Shown here: in pieces, positions 34,249 through 43,032 of the stretch
How positions within the stretch are numbered: position 1 is the first letter of the stretch
How the letters are laid out: each line of letters begins with the position of its first letter
Assembly (NCBI GenBank): GCA_017525855.1
Contig: JAFXSE010000021.1
Span: forward strand, 1 to 51,401
DNA from: Bacilli bacterium
GTDB taxonomy: Bacteria; Bacillota; Bacilli; RF39; UBA660
Length of the DNA stretch: 51,401 nucleotides
Direction of reading: 5' to 3'
Translations under genes and position numbers: made by a program
The notes under the pieces: generated by a model
The model's input: only the letters and a program-made list of their open reading frames with translations
Told to the model about the DNA's origin: nothing
The model's database searches: none

Positions 34249-34495
34249 CAAACAATTCCTTATTTAATTCCCCATTATGACTTTTTAGTATCAATAATTC
34301 CTCACTTACATCTTCTAAATCAGCGTGTGCATCTTTATATTGATTAAACATTTCATCTAATGTTTCTTTCAGTAAATCATATGTTGGTTTTTCAATATTA
34401 CCATCATGAACCATAAATGTAAAATAATCACTTAATTGACCATATAAGTGTGCAGTGTGTTCGTAATGGGTATCTAAATATTTTATTCTTACCAT
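34232..34495 (-). CDS. Hypothetical acidic protein, 87 aa
   Basis: Mostly helical and Glu/Asp-rich with an early HYEHTAHLYGQLSDYF segment rich in His and Tyr. Overlaps the next gene by 17 bases. It starts 12 bases after the ClpB-like stop, so it shares that transcript. Function unknown. Confidence 0.55.
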   Translation of the reverse strand: MVRIKYLDTHYEHTAHLYGQLSDYFTFMVHDGNIEKPTYDLLKETLDEMFNQYKDAHADLEDVSEELLILKSHNGELNKELFDDGED

Positions 34496-34507
34496 TATAT
34501 TTTTCCT

Positions 34508-36673
34508 CTATGCTATTTCACCACAAACATCATCGACTGTTACTATATAATCAAAGTAAAAATCCTTAGTTTCTTTATTATAAAGAATCCAAAATGCGGG
34601 TCTTTCACTATTATTATGTAACATCTCATCTACTAATTTTGGTCTTAAGTGAGCTTTAATGAACCCTGGAAGACCACGAGCACCTTTAATTGGATCATAT
34701 TGGTCTTTACAAAATTCTTCTATTTCATGATCACTCATTTGAATACACATATCTTCTTTATATGCTTTAGAAAGATTATTTATTTCTCTTCTAACAATCT
34801 TTTGAATAGTTTCCATAGATAAACGTTTGAAGTGGAAAATGTTCTCTCTACCATTAAATCTGTTAAGTAATTCTGAGCGATAAGTTTTACATAATTCTTC
34901 ATTAGCTTTTTCTTGGGATTCTTCATCAGTCAAACTTGTATCAAGATAATACTTTTGACCAATGTTTGAAGTCATTACAATTATAGCTTCTGAAAAATCT
35001 ACTGTACGTCCTATATTATCTGTTAAACGACCATCAGAAAGAATTTGTAAGAAAATATTAAATACATCTGGATGTGCCTTTTCTATTTCATCAAATAAGT
35101 ATACTCCCATAGGATTTTTACGTACAGTGTTAGTTAAAATACCACCACATTCAAAGCCTTCATATCCTGGAGGTGCACCAATTAACTTAGCAACAGCATG
35201 CTTCTCCATGTATTCAGACATATCAAAACGAATTAATGTCTTTTCATCACCAAATAGATTTTTAGCTAAAGACTTACTCAAAAATGTTTTACCACATCCC
35301 GAAGGGCCTAAGAATAAGAAACTAGCTGCTGGCCCACTGTCTTTATTTTTATCTAATTTAGCAACTTTTATAGCATCAGCGACTCTTTTTACAATGTTAT
35401 CTTGACCATATATATCTTTTAAGAAATTAGATTCAAGATTTACTAACGATTCGATCTCATTTTCATCTAATTTAGCAGAAGATATACCAGAAATCTTACT
35501 AAAAGAATCCATTAAGTGTAATTTATCTAAAGCTAATCCATTATTTATATTTTTGATTAACTCTTGATATCTGTGCTTATTATCCTTTAATTGATCATTT
35601 ATTTGTTTAAGTTGTTGTTTAAGCTCACATACTTCTTTAGAGTCAAAACCCATTTTCATAAGTGCTTTGAAATTAGCTACATCTCTTTTTGATATAGCAT
35701 CAGATTCTACTTCACCTTTTTCTTGCTTTTCTTTAGCCTTTTCTAATTCTTCAGTATATTTGAGACGTAAAACTTCACCTTCCGATTGTTCTTTAGCGAG
35801 TTTTTGAATTTCAAGTTTAGTGTTCATCCAATCTTCATAACTAGCATTATAAACTTCTTGAAGGTGTTTCTTTTCTTCTTCACTCGTAGAAGTTAAAATT
35901 TTATTCATGAGATCAATTAAAGCAGGATGTTGTCTGTTTACTGATTGTTTATAAGCTGCTAAAGCTCTATCTAATAAAGCAATCGTTCTGGCAGGTTGTG
36001 TAATTCCTAAACCATAATCTTCGCGATACTTAGTAGTTAAACGAATAGCTTCTTTAATAGTTTCCTCGTCTATTCCTATACCATGATATTCAATTAATTC
36101 TTTAGATGCCTCTTTAACAACATCTTCTAACTTTTGACCTGACAATTCCTTCACATCATATAAAGTATAAAAGTCATTGATTCTGTAATTTGTTGTGTAC
36201 ACACTATTTAATTGATCATCATTTACTTCCATTATAACTTGGAATAAATTAGATCTATCAGCATTATTAAGTGTATTTATAAAATGCAAATTACCAGAAT
36301 TTTTAGCACCTTCTAAAAAATTATAGGCATCAAGAATTACAAGTACTGAATTTGGTGTTTTCTCTAAATTATTTATTACTTGTTGAAATTCTTTATTGAT
36401 TTGTTCACTATCCCCACTGGAAAATAAGTCATCTACATCTAACACAAAAAATTGTTTAGATAAGATATCAAATGAAGTATCATCTTTCTCTTTTAACTGT
36501 TGTAATCCTATCAATAATGATGTAACACCTACACCTCTTGGACCAGTAATTAAAAGAGAATTATTTTTCTTTCTACATAATATAGATGAAATACGTTCCA
36601 AATCAGTATCTCTGTTTACTAATTTAAAATTAGGAAACATTTTTAAAAATTCTTGACTAGCTATAGTTTTCAT
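34508..36673 (-). CDS. ClpB/Hsp104-like AAA+ ATPase with degenerate first domain
   Basis: 721 aa; ClpB proteins are usually about 860, and the N-terminal substrate domain is missing. First AAA domain (about residues 15-260): Walker A reads GPRGVGVTS with Val replacing the catalytic Lys, and Walker B VLVILDAYNF lacks the catalytic Glu, so it should not hydrolyse ATP. A coiled-coil middle domain spans about 275-400. Second AAA domain is intact: GPSGCGKT (about 450), VYLFDEIEKA (about 520), sensor 1 IIVMTSNIG, and GARGLPGFI near the end. Probably a remodeller; a ClpP is encoded 3 kb upstream but no ClpP-binding tripeptide loop was recognised. Confidence 0.85.
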   Translation of the reverse strand: MKTIASQEFLKMFPNFKLVNRDTDLERISSILCRKKNNSLLITGPRGVGVTSLLIGLQQLKEKDDTSFDILSKQFFVLDVDDLFSSGDSEQINKEFQQVINNLEKTPNSVLVILDAYNFLEGAKNSGNLHFINTLNNADRSNLFQVIMEVNDDQLNSVYTTNYRINDFYTLYDVKELSGQKLEDVVKEASKELIEYHGIGIDEETIKEAIRLTTKYREDYGLGITQPARTIALLDRALAAYKQSVNRQHPALIDLMNKILTSTSEEEKKHLQEVYNASYEDWMNTKLEIQKLAKEQSEGEVLRLKYTEELEKAKEKQEKGEVESDAISKRDVANFKALMKMGFDSKEVCELKQQLKQINDQLKDNKHRYQELIKNINNGLALDKLHLMDSFSKISGISSAKLDENEIESLVNLESNFLKDIYGQDNIVKRVADAIKVAKLDKNKDSGPAASFLFLGPSGCGKTFLSKSLAKNLFGDEKTLIRFDMSEYMEKHAVAKLIGAPPGYEGFECGGILTNTVRKNPMGVYLFDEIEKAHPDVFNIFLQILSDGRLTDNIGRTVDFSEAIIVMTSNIGQKYYLDTSLTDEESQEKANEELCKTYRSELLNRFNGRENIFHFKRLSMETIQKIVRREINNLSKAYKEDMCIQMSDHEIEEFCKDQYDPIKGARGLPGFIKAHLRPKLVDEMLHNNSERPAFWILYNKETKDFYFDYIVTVDDVCGEIA

Positions 36674-36677
36674 TTAA

Positions 36678-36727
36678 TTAACACTTTTTATAACTAAAAT
36701 TACACCAATTTTAACACTTTTTATAAC
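36678..36727 (-). repeat. Two 17-bp direct repeats before the ClpB-like gene
   Basis: The 17-mer TTAACACTTTTTATAAC occurs at 36678-36694 and again at 36711-36727, 33 bases apart, in the leader of the ClpB-like gene. The second copy overlaps the stop of the 25-aa gene. On the minus strand each reads GTTATAAAAAGTGTTAA and contains a TATAAA box. This could be a double operator or tandem promoter. Confidence 0.6.
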
Positions 36728-36798
36728 ATTTGGCTCATAGCAAGTGTAAAAATAACACCTACTACGAAACCAAATATAAACCATAATTCATTCTTCAC
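36721..36798 (-). CDS. Single-helix membrane micropeptide, 25 aa
   Basis: GTG start at 36798, two bases after the stop of the coiled-coil gene, with AAGGG 9 bases upstream. Reads KNELWFIFGFVVGVIFTLA then MSQML, a near-perfect single membrane helix of about 18 residues with a charged N-terminus. Hydrophobic content and clean placement argue for a real gene; no family can be assigned at this length. Confidence 0.45.
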   Translation of the reverse strand: MKNELWFIFGFVVGVIFTLAMSQML

Positions 36799-36800
36799 TA

Positions 36801-38426
36801 TTAAATACCCTTAAAAATAGATTTAGATGTATCTTTTTTCTCTTTTTTAGGAGCTTTCTTTTCATCAATAGTGTCAGCAGTTACAGCTACAAAATCTGCA
36901 GTATCCTCTTGAACATCTTTAGACAATTTTTCCAATTCATCAAGATTATCACGCATTGTTTTAATAGCGTCACGAGTAATTTCAGTTGCTTGACGTTGTG
37001 TATCACCAAATTCAACCAAATCTTGTAGTGTTTTCTCAAGTTCGATGTTAACATCATCACGACCAGTTGCAATTCTAATACTTTCTTTCTTAGCCACATC
37101 ATTAGTAACATTAGCCATTTGTGTTAATGTATCAGATGCCATAACTTGTGATTCATTAATAGCCGCACTATTTACAGCAGTTAATACGACAGATAATTGA
37201 GATGCTACAGAAGCAATACCTCTTGAATGCATTGTAGCTGCCGATTGTGATTGATTCTTAGTAGCTGCTTGCATATTGCGGAGTTTAATTTCTTCCATAG
37301 ATAATTCACCATATGTTTGCATAGTATCAACAGTAGATTGACTAACTGTGTCAATGAACTCATCAAGATCACGCTTTTCTTTATCAAGTTTCATTTTCTC
37401 GATTTGACTTGTAGGTTCAGGAGCATTAATTAAAGTCTCGCGTTTTGCTTTATTTGCTTCTTCTGCCTTTTTAGTACCATCATTCAAAACTGCATAAATT
37501 TGTTGCATTTGAGAATTATTGTCAGTTAAACCTTCAATTTGCTGATTCATTAATTCAAGATGATTACGAATTTCACCAAAGCGCTCTTTACCAGAATTAA
37601 TAAATTGAAGAGCGGATTGTACTAAGTCAGCTTGTCTTTGTACATGTTGTTCTGAATTAAGATCCAACAATTCTTTAAGTTTTTGTGCTTCGAATGAATA
37701 TCCTTCACCTGTACTCATATCAGTTAATTGCTGACGAATGTTATCAATTTTAGGTAATAAATCATGAAGATTTTTATCAAATTCGGTAATTTTATCTTCG
37801 TTGGCTTTAATTTGAGCCTTAGATTCTGCTCTTATATTTCCAAATCCAAAAAATGATTTATCTTCAGCTAATTTATAATTTTCTTGTTTTAATTGTAAAA
37901 TATTTTCTTCTAACATTGATAAATCATGTTTCATTGATTCTAAAAGCTCTTCTAAATTACGACGATTAGCTTTATCTTGTTGAATTTTAGCTAATACAGA
38001 ACGTGTTTCCCCATTTTTACGCAAAGTATACAAAGCATCAGTAATATCAGTTAATGGTTTAATTTTCTCTATAAAATCATTCAAATCATTATTAAAATCA
38101 CCATATACTTTTTGTAATTCTGAAAAAGTACCAGTATCTGTCATTTCAATACGCTGTTTAGACATCGTTTCAGAAATTGATTGTAGATATTCTTTAAATT
38201 GTTCAAATTCTTTAATACGGGTACGATCAGCTTCTTTATCATTAGTAAATTCAAGAGCTTTACTAACTTGATTTACTTTATCTTCTAATTCAGTATCTTC
38301 AGACATTATAATGGAATAAAAAGTATTTGTCTCTATTCCAGTTTCTTCTTTTTGCTCACGTTGTCTGCGTACATAGGTTTTAGTTTCTTCTTTTGTAATT
38401 TCTTTTCTTTTTAAAGCTTCAGCCAT
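36801..38426 (-). CDS. Long coiled-coil protein (TelA-like architecture), 541 aa
   Basis: Almost wholly helical and rich in Gln, Glu and Lys, with extended heptads (about residues 60-320). A less charged Ala/Ser/Val stretch at about 395-440 (SRGIASVASQLSVVLTAVNSA) is followed by more heptads and a basic tail. Layout resembles the toxic-anion-resistance TelA family, which many phages encode, but no diagnostic motif confirms it. A structural tape-like or scaffolding protein is a less likely alternative, given the neighbours. It has its own promoter at the 3' end of the upstream gene. Confidence 0.5.
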   Translation of the reverse strand: MAEALKRKEITKEETKTYVRRQREQKEETGIETNTFYSIIMSEDTELEDKVNQVSKALEFTNDKEADRTRIKEFEQFKEYLQSISETMSKQRIEMTDTGTFSELQKVYGDFNNDLNDFIEKIKPLTDITDALYTLRKNGETRSVLAKIQQDKANRRNLEELLESMKHDLSMLEENILQLKQENYKLAEDKSFFGFGNIRAESKAQIKANEDKITEFDKNLHDLLPKIDNIRQQLTDMSTGEGYSFEAQKLKELLDLNSEQHVQRQADLVQSALQFINSGKERFGEIRNHLELMNQQIEGLTDNNSQMQQIYAVLNDGTKKAEEANKAKRETLINAPEPTSQIEKMKLDKEKRDLDEFIDTVSQSTVDTMQTYGELSMEEIKLRNMQAATKNQSQSAATMHSRGIASVASQLSVVLTAVNSAAINESQVMASDTLTQMANVTNDVAKKESIRIATGRDDVNIELEKTLQDLVEFGDTQRQATEITRDAIKTMRDNLDELEKLSKDVQEDTADFVAVTADTIDEKKAPKKEKKDTSKSIFKGI

Positions 38427-38465
38427 TTTTAATTCCTTTCTTGTATATTTAATTTTTATAATAAA

Positions 38466-38497
38466 TAAATATCTTTATTAAATCAATTTGTAAAACC
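38466..38497 (-). promoter_or_regulatory. GGTTTTACA-N17-TATTTA promoter inside 3' end of upstream gene
   Basis: Minus strand GGTTTTACA with TTTACA at 38494-38489, 17 bases, TATTTA (38471-38466). It overlaps the final codons of the 124-aa gene and serves the coiled-coil gene starting at 38426. Confidence 0.55.
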
Positions 38498-38857
38498 GTC
38501 TATAATTACTAGTTTATTATTTTTAGTTTCTATTCTTTTTAAATATGGATTATCTTTGAATAAATCATGTATACCTAATGAAAATAAAAATTTTTTATAT
38601 AAATCCATATCTTTAGCTGTTATTTGAAAATCTGCAGTAATATCATCTTCTGTTAAAATAATTTCATCTTCAATTAAATCCTCTTCTTCTTCATTCTTTT
38701 TATTTAAACTATACCATTTTGTAGAAATACTTACTTTAATTTCATCATATTTTTTATCTTTTTCAATATAGTTAATACTTTCTGGATGAAACATATCCTT
38801 TACAATTAAAGATATTTCATCATCGGTTAAACTTATAAATTTTCTATACTTTAACAT
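38483..38857 (-). CDS. Hypothetical acidic protein, 124 aa
   Basis: Soluble with a Glu/Asp-rich middle (NEEEEDLIEDEIILTEDD) flanked by a small alpha/beta domain. Starts directly after the stop of the primase-like gene (no gap), so they are coupled. Its last codons contain the next promoter. Function unknown. Confidence 0.55.
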   Translation of the reverse strand: MLKYRKFISLTDDEISLIVKDMFHPESINYIEKDKKYDEIKVSISTKWYSLNKKNEEEEDLIEDEIILTEDDITADFQITAKDMDLYKKFLFSLGIHDLFKDNPYLKRIETKNNKLVIIDGFTN

Positions 38858-39544
38858 CTAATACTCCATAGCAATTAAAACCAAAGCATTTGTTTTTAAT
38901 TCAACTTTATCAGCATTTTGCTCCATAATTTTAAATTCTTCTTCTGTAAACTTATCTCTATCAAAAGTTCTTGCTATTCCATTAGTTTTTAGACACAATA
39001 AACCAGTATAAGCATCAAATTCACGTTCTGCTACAATATGATAACCATTTTTTGTCTCAAGAATATGATCAAAATGCTCACCACATAATTTTTTTATAAT
39101 ATTTACTACATTATAATCTTTTGTATCTATATCAAATAACCATTTTCTCATATTTTTATCAGAAGATTCATCTTTCATAATATTACTTTGAAGTAAATTA
39201 TTAAGTATTTTTGGAGAATATTCAGTTTTATTTGTTCCAATTGCACAATCTAATTGTTTATTTATATCATTACGTATAGATAACATAGATTTAGTGTAAG
39301 ACTTTCGATCTGTACACATATAAAGCCTACATTGATGTAATTTAACAATTTCAAGCATTTCAGGAATATAATATCCATAAAAATCACGAATATCTTTAAC
39401 AATCCAAGTTTTTATTACTTGACTTTCTTTTATTTGTAATTCTGGGTGATCTTTTTTACGTTTAATTGCTATAAAATAATAAAAAGATTTATTAGGATTA
39501 AATCTCATAAGTCTTTCGATATTTGTATTATGAATTATAGTCAT
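38858..39544 (-). CDS. Putative primase-like (AEP-fold) protein, 228 aa
   Basis: No family is certain, but two motifs stand out: RKWLFDIDTKD (about residues 133-143, an h-D-h-D metal-binding strand) and ETKNGYHIVAERE (about 166-178, resembling the S/T-x-x-G-x-H motif), in the order found in archaeo-eukaryotic primases. The N-terminal half has FYYFIAIKRKKDH and a Tyr/Arg-rich strand RLYMCTDRKS. Could be a small primase or an inactive relative. The polymerase at 26888-30553 has a similar motif set at its end. Confidence 0.45.
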   Translation of the reverse strand: MTIIHNTNIERLMRFNPNKSFYYFIAIKRKKDHPELQIKESQVIKTWIVKDIRDFYGYYIPEMLEIVKLHQCRLYMCTDRKSYTKSMLSIRNDINKQLDCAIGTNKTEYSPKILNNLLQSNIMKDESSDKNMRKWLFDIDTKDYNVVNIIKKLCGEHFDHILETKNGYHIVAEREFDAYTGLLCLKTNGIARTFDRDKFTEEEFKIMEQNADKVELKTNALVLIAMEY

Positions 39545-39549
39545 TTCAA

Positions 39550-39771
39550 TTACTCTTTATTTGCTTTATTCCATTCATTTATAGTTTCTTCTGGATCTGT
39601 TCTAGAAATACATTGTCCACAATTAGTACATCTTATAGAAAAAACTGTCCATCCTCTAAAATTATCAAAATTTAATTTATCATTATGACATTTTTTACAA
39701 GGATAAACAGTTTTTCTCAACTTATTTAAATGATAACACATATATGACTTAAATTTAATTAAATCTGACAT
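39550..39771 (-). CDS. Lar-like (restriction alleviation) zinc-finger protein
   Basis: 73 aa. Two Cys pairs (YPCKKCHND and IRCTNCGQC) around a WTVFSIRC strand, then T-D-P-E-E-T-I-N-E-W-N, closely match the Lar family pattern C-x-x-C...W-x-V-x-C-x-x-C-G...T-x-x-E-A-I-x-x-W-N. Lar proteins of Rac prophage modulate type I restriction, but most phage members are uncharacterised. Gene lies between clpP and the primase-like gene, gaps under 6 bases. Confidence 0.72.
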   Translation of the reverse strand: MSDLIKFKSYMCYHLNKLRKTVYPCKKCHNDKLNFDNFRGWTVFSIRCTNCGQCISRTDPEETINEWNKANKE

Positions 39772-39775
39772 AGTA

Positions 39776-40360
39776 TTATCTTGGTTGCGCTATTTCATCC
39801 AATGCACCGTAGGCAATAGCTTCGTTTTCATCCATCCAAAAATCTCTATCACAATCTTTTTTAATTGTTTCAAGATCTTTTCCACAACACTCTGCTAAAT
39901 GTTTCATACAACGCTCATTAGTTTTTTCTACTTGTGCCAATGTAATAGTCATGTCTTGAATTTTACCTTTAGCTCCAGCAGAAACAGTATGCAACATAAT
40001 TTCAGAATTTGGATATACTTTACGATGTCCTTTTTTACCAGATACTGCAATCATAGCTGACATACTAGCAACTTCGCCCATAACTGTAGTATAAACAGGA
40101 CATTTAATAGTATTCATTGTAGAAATAATTGAAAAACCAGCTGTTACACTACCACCTGGTCCCATAACCATCATATTTACTGGTTTATCGGGATCTTCCG
40201 CTTCAAGATAAAGTAATTGAGAAACAATACTTTCAGCCAATTCATCATTAACTTCGCCTGTACACATTACAATTCTATCTTTAAGCAATCTAGTTGTAAT
40301 ATCTACAGCTCTTTCGTTACCATTTTCATCTTTCCAAATTACATGAGGTATGTTTAACAT
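39776..40360 (-). CDS. clpP: ClpP-like serine protease
   Basis: 194 aa. Catalytic Ser in GEVASMSAMI (about residue 97), His in IMLHTVSAGAKG (about 122) and Asp in KDCDRDFWMDENEA (about 171) reproduce the Ser-His-Asp triad; residues around each are altered from cellular ClpP (GQAASMGALL, MIHQP, ERDNFMS). MGPGGSVTAGFSII forms the oxyanion-hole turn. Phage ClpP-like enzymes often act as capsid-maturation or head proteases, or work with unfoldases; here it lies near a ClpB-like ATPase and far from visible head genes. Confidence 0.9.
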   Translation of the reverse strand: MLNIPHVIWKDENGNERAVDITTRLLKDRIVMCTGEVNDELAESIVSQLLYLEAEDPDKPVNMMVMGPGGSVTAGFSIISTMNTIKCPVYTTVMGEVASMSAMIAVSGKKGHRKVYPNSEIMLHTVSAGAKGKIQDMTITLAQVEKTNERCMKHLAECCGKDLETIKKDCDRDFWMDENEAIAYGALDEIAQPR

Positions 40361-40385
40361 TTATTTTACTTTCCTTTCTATTTAT

Positions 40386-41450
40386 TTAATTAAAATTAAT
40401 TGTGATACCATTTACTCTAGCAAATTCATTTATTTCTGTTAAAGTATATTTATTAGATTTCATCATTTCATTAAGCTTTTTAATATTACGTTGTTTATTA
40501 TAAGCTATTACAGAAGGAGATTTAGGATCTTGTGAAATTTCATATTTAACCATATCCATTTCTGGCTTATATGTATTTAAGTAATCACGACCTTCTTCTA
40601 ATGTCCATTGCTTTGTTTCATTAACCATTTTATCAAAAATCCAAAGAACAGCATCTTTTACACTATATTTATATGTTTTTTGTCTTTTACCATTCTTATC
40701 TTTGATAGATACTTGAAATGATACTTTTTCTCTATTACGAGATTCAGCCCTATCAAAACTAACCCATTTTGGTAGATCATATTTACGTTTACGATTCACA
40801 TTGGTATTTGTAATTTTATTTTCTACATCTTCAATCAATGGATATTGTTCAAAAACTGGAATTTTTTCAGAAACATTACTATATGCTGTTTTTTCACAAT
40901 ATTGAATGATATTTTCTATCCATGTATTTGTATAACGCATACGAGGATTATGTGTAAGTGTTAACTTAATGATATTTGTTTTTTCATCATATTCTATTAA
41001 ATAAGAAAATGGAAATTTAGATAATTTACCTCTTAAAATATTATCATATGTATGAATAGCTTTTTTAATATTTTCAAAAGTTGTTTCTTTAGGTAACTTT
41101 GAAAATCCAATTACTGTATTTTTTGATACTTCCATATTTATAATATTTAAAACACATCTAGCCCTTAACATAAAACAACGCATTATTTTTGTTAATTCAC
41201 AACCTGTAAATAATCTATATTTACGAAATGTACGTGGAAGATATTTAATAGAAAAAATATCATATTTATAAGTATCTCGTGCTTCTTTTAATAATTTTTT
41301 AGCATCGGCTAAATTATATGCAATTATAGCATAAGGTAACTCAACATTATTTGATATTTTACCAGTATCACATCCATTTATATAAACATGTCCATAATAC
41401 TTATTTTCACCTTGTGAATTTGATTCAATAACATAGTTATAATTTTTCAT
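40386..41450 (-). CDS. Hypothetical protein, 354 aa
   Basis: Basic, Asn/Tyr/Lys-rich, soluble. No motif is recognised. Visible: a long mixed N-terminal half, a basic middle (TNVNRKRKYDLPKW near 220) suggestive of nucleic-acid contact, a KVSFQVSIKDKNGKRQKTY beta-hairpin, and a C-terminal helix pair (LNEMMKSNKYTLTEINEFAR). It has its own strong promoter, and clpP follows 25 bases later. Confidence 0.6.
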   Translation of the reverse strand: MKNYNYVIESNSQGENKYYGHVYINGCDTGKISNNVELPYAIIAYNLADAKKLLKEARDTYKYDIFSIKYLPRTFRKYRLFTGCELTKIMRCFMLRARCVLNIINMEVSKNTVIGFSKLPKETTFENIKKAIHTYDNILRGKLSKFPFSYLIEYDEKTNIIKLTLTHNPRMRYTNTWIENIIQYCEKTAYSNVSEKIPVFEQYPLIEDVENKITNTNVNRKRKYDLPKWVSFDRAESRNREKVSFQVSIKDKNGKRQKTYKYSVKDAVLWIFDKMVNETKQWTLEEGRDYLNTYKPEMDMVKYEISQDPKSPSVIAYNKQRNIKKLNEMMKSNKYTLTEINEFARVNGITINFN

Positions 41451-41484
41451 ATAATTTTCCCTTCTTTTAATTAACTATAAATTA

Positions 41485-41516
41485 TATATAGTCAATAAAA
41501 TTTTAAAAGTAAAACC
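41485..41516 (-). promoter_or_regulatory. TGGTTTTACT-N17-TATATA promoter
   Basis: Minus strand TTTACT (41513-41508), 17 bases, TATATA (41490-41485), preceded by TGG. Lies 35 bases before the ATG at 41450 and just after the SHMT stop. Confidence 0.6.
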
Positions 41517-41521
41517 ATTCT

Positions 41522-43030
41522 TTATGCTAAATCATCAGGTGTATTTGGATTATTATCTTGAATTAATTTTTCTACTTCTTTTACTTTATAAAATGGACCT
41601 ACCTTATCTAACATTTTTTTGACCGTAGAACGTATACTTTCATCTTCAAAGTCAACTACACCATTTTGTTCAACTTGCTTACCACGGAGTAAAATACGAG
41701 CTATTAAACGACCTAATTCAAAAGACATTTGCTCATCAAAGCCACGAGTTGTTATAGCTGGAGTACCGATACGAATAGCAGAAGATTCGGAAGGTTTAGA
41801 ATCACCAGGCATCATATTTTTATTACAGATAATATGATATGAATTGAGCAAGTCTTCAGCTTCTTTACCATTTACAGGAGCATTTTTTAAATCTATGAGT
41901 ACCATATGATTTTCAGAACCACCAGATACAAAATTTATTTTATTTTCTTTATCGTAATCTTTGATACCATCAATCAAGGCTTGCATATTATGATATACTA
42001 ATTCCATATAATCTTTAAAGGAAGGTTTAAGTGCTTCTATAAAACATTGACATTTAGCTGCTACACAAGCTTCGTTTGGACCTCCTTGAATACGAGGAAA
42101 TAAACCAGAATTAAGCTTAGAGCATAATTTTTCATCGTTCCAAAGAATTATACCACCTCTAGGACCTCTAAGTGTTTTGTGTGTAGTAGAAGTAACAACA
42201 TCACACCATTTTGTTGGATCATATTTATCTTTCCACATATGAGCTGCAATAAACCCCATTACATGAGCTGAATCAGACATAATCATACATTTATGCGTAT
42301 CATAAATATCTTGCTTTGTCATACCCTTTTTAACATTAAAACCAGGGCAAAAAGGCGTATCGGCTGAAACATAATTATCTGCTGCATAAAATGTATATTC
42401 GTCTTTCATTACAAAATCATCTGAAAATTTGCGATCAACATGATATTTCCAAACCTTTTCATTATATTCATCAACAATTTCTCTAATTCTTTCATAATTA
42501 ATACGTTTAGAATAAGCTGAAGCTCCAACAACTAATAATCTTGGGTGGTGTTTTTCAAGTTTTTGTTTAATCTCTTCATAATTTAAGTCACCATTCTCAT
42601 CAAGTCCATAATGAACAAAGTTATAATATTGGCTTGTAGCTGAAGCTTTTGCACCATGAGTTAAATGTCCACCACTTTCAATTGACATACTAAGAATGAT
42701 ATCACCTTGTTTAAGAAGTCCAGCATATACAGCCTGATTAGCTTGAGAACCAGAATGAGGTTGAACATTAGCATAATTTACATGAAATAATTCCTTGGCT
42801 TTTTCGATAGCATATACCTCTACTTCATTAATTACTTCACAACCTGCATAATGACGCCCTTGCTTTGAAACACTAGAATCATATCCTTCTGCATATTTTA
42901 CAGATAAATGACTTCCCATCAAATCTAAAATATCTTGAGATGGATAATTTTCTGAAGCTATCAATTCAATACCATCATTAAGACGATTTGTTTCTTTAAT
43001 TTCTAATTGTTGTAATTTTTGATCAATCAT
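41522..43030 (-). CDS. glyA: Serine hydroxymethyltransferase with internal insertion
   Basis: 502 aa from the ATG at 43030 (AAGGA 7 bases upstream); an in-frame ATG 21 bases earlier would overlap the previous gene. PLP enzyme converting serine and tetrahydrofolate to glycine and methylene-THF. Motifs: ELIASENYPS (residues 23-32), YAEGYDS, QPHSGSQANQAVY, DSAHVMGFIAAH and the PLP-lysine STTHKTLRGPRGG. Between IREIVDEY and SDSAH lies about 55 extra residues (KYHVDRKFSDDFVMKDEY onward) absent from the 417-aa bacterial enzyme. Supplies the folate cofactor ThyA uses. It is rarely seen in phages. Confidence 0.92.
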   Translation of the reverse strand: MIDQKLQQLEIKETNRLNDGIELIASENYPSQDILDLMGSHLSVKYAEGYDSSVSKQGRHYAGCEVINEVEVYAIEKAKELFHVNYANVQPHSGSQANQAVYAGLLKQGDIILSMSIESGGHLTHGAKASATSQYYNFVHYGLDENGDLNYEEIKQKLEKHHPRLLVVGASAYSKRINYERIREIVDEYNEKVWKYHVDRKFSDDFVMKDEYTFYAADNYVSADTPFCPGFNVKKGMTKQDIYDTHKCMIMSDSAHVMGFIAAHMWKDKYDPTKWCDVVTSTTHKTLRGPRGGIILWNDEKLCSKLNSGLFPRIQGGPNEACVAAKCQCFIEALKPSFKDYMELVYHNMQALIDGIKDYDKENKINFVSGGSENHMVLIDLKNAPVNGKEAEDLLNSYHIICNKNMMPGDSKPSESSAIRIGTPAITTRGFDEQMSFELGRLIARILLRGKQVEQNGVVDFEDESIRSTVKKMLDKVGPFYKVKEVEKLIQDNNPNTPDDLA

Positions 43031-43032
43031 TA

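Noticed and set aside
34962..35405. 147-codon plus-strand open frame antisense to the ClpB-like gene
   Set aside because: It lies wholly inside the coding region of a strongly supported AAA+ gene, has no ribosome binding site, and its translation is a shadow of the conserved second AAA domain.
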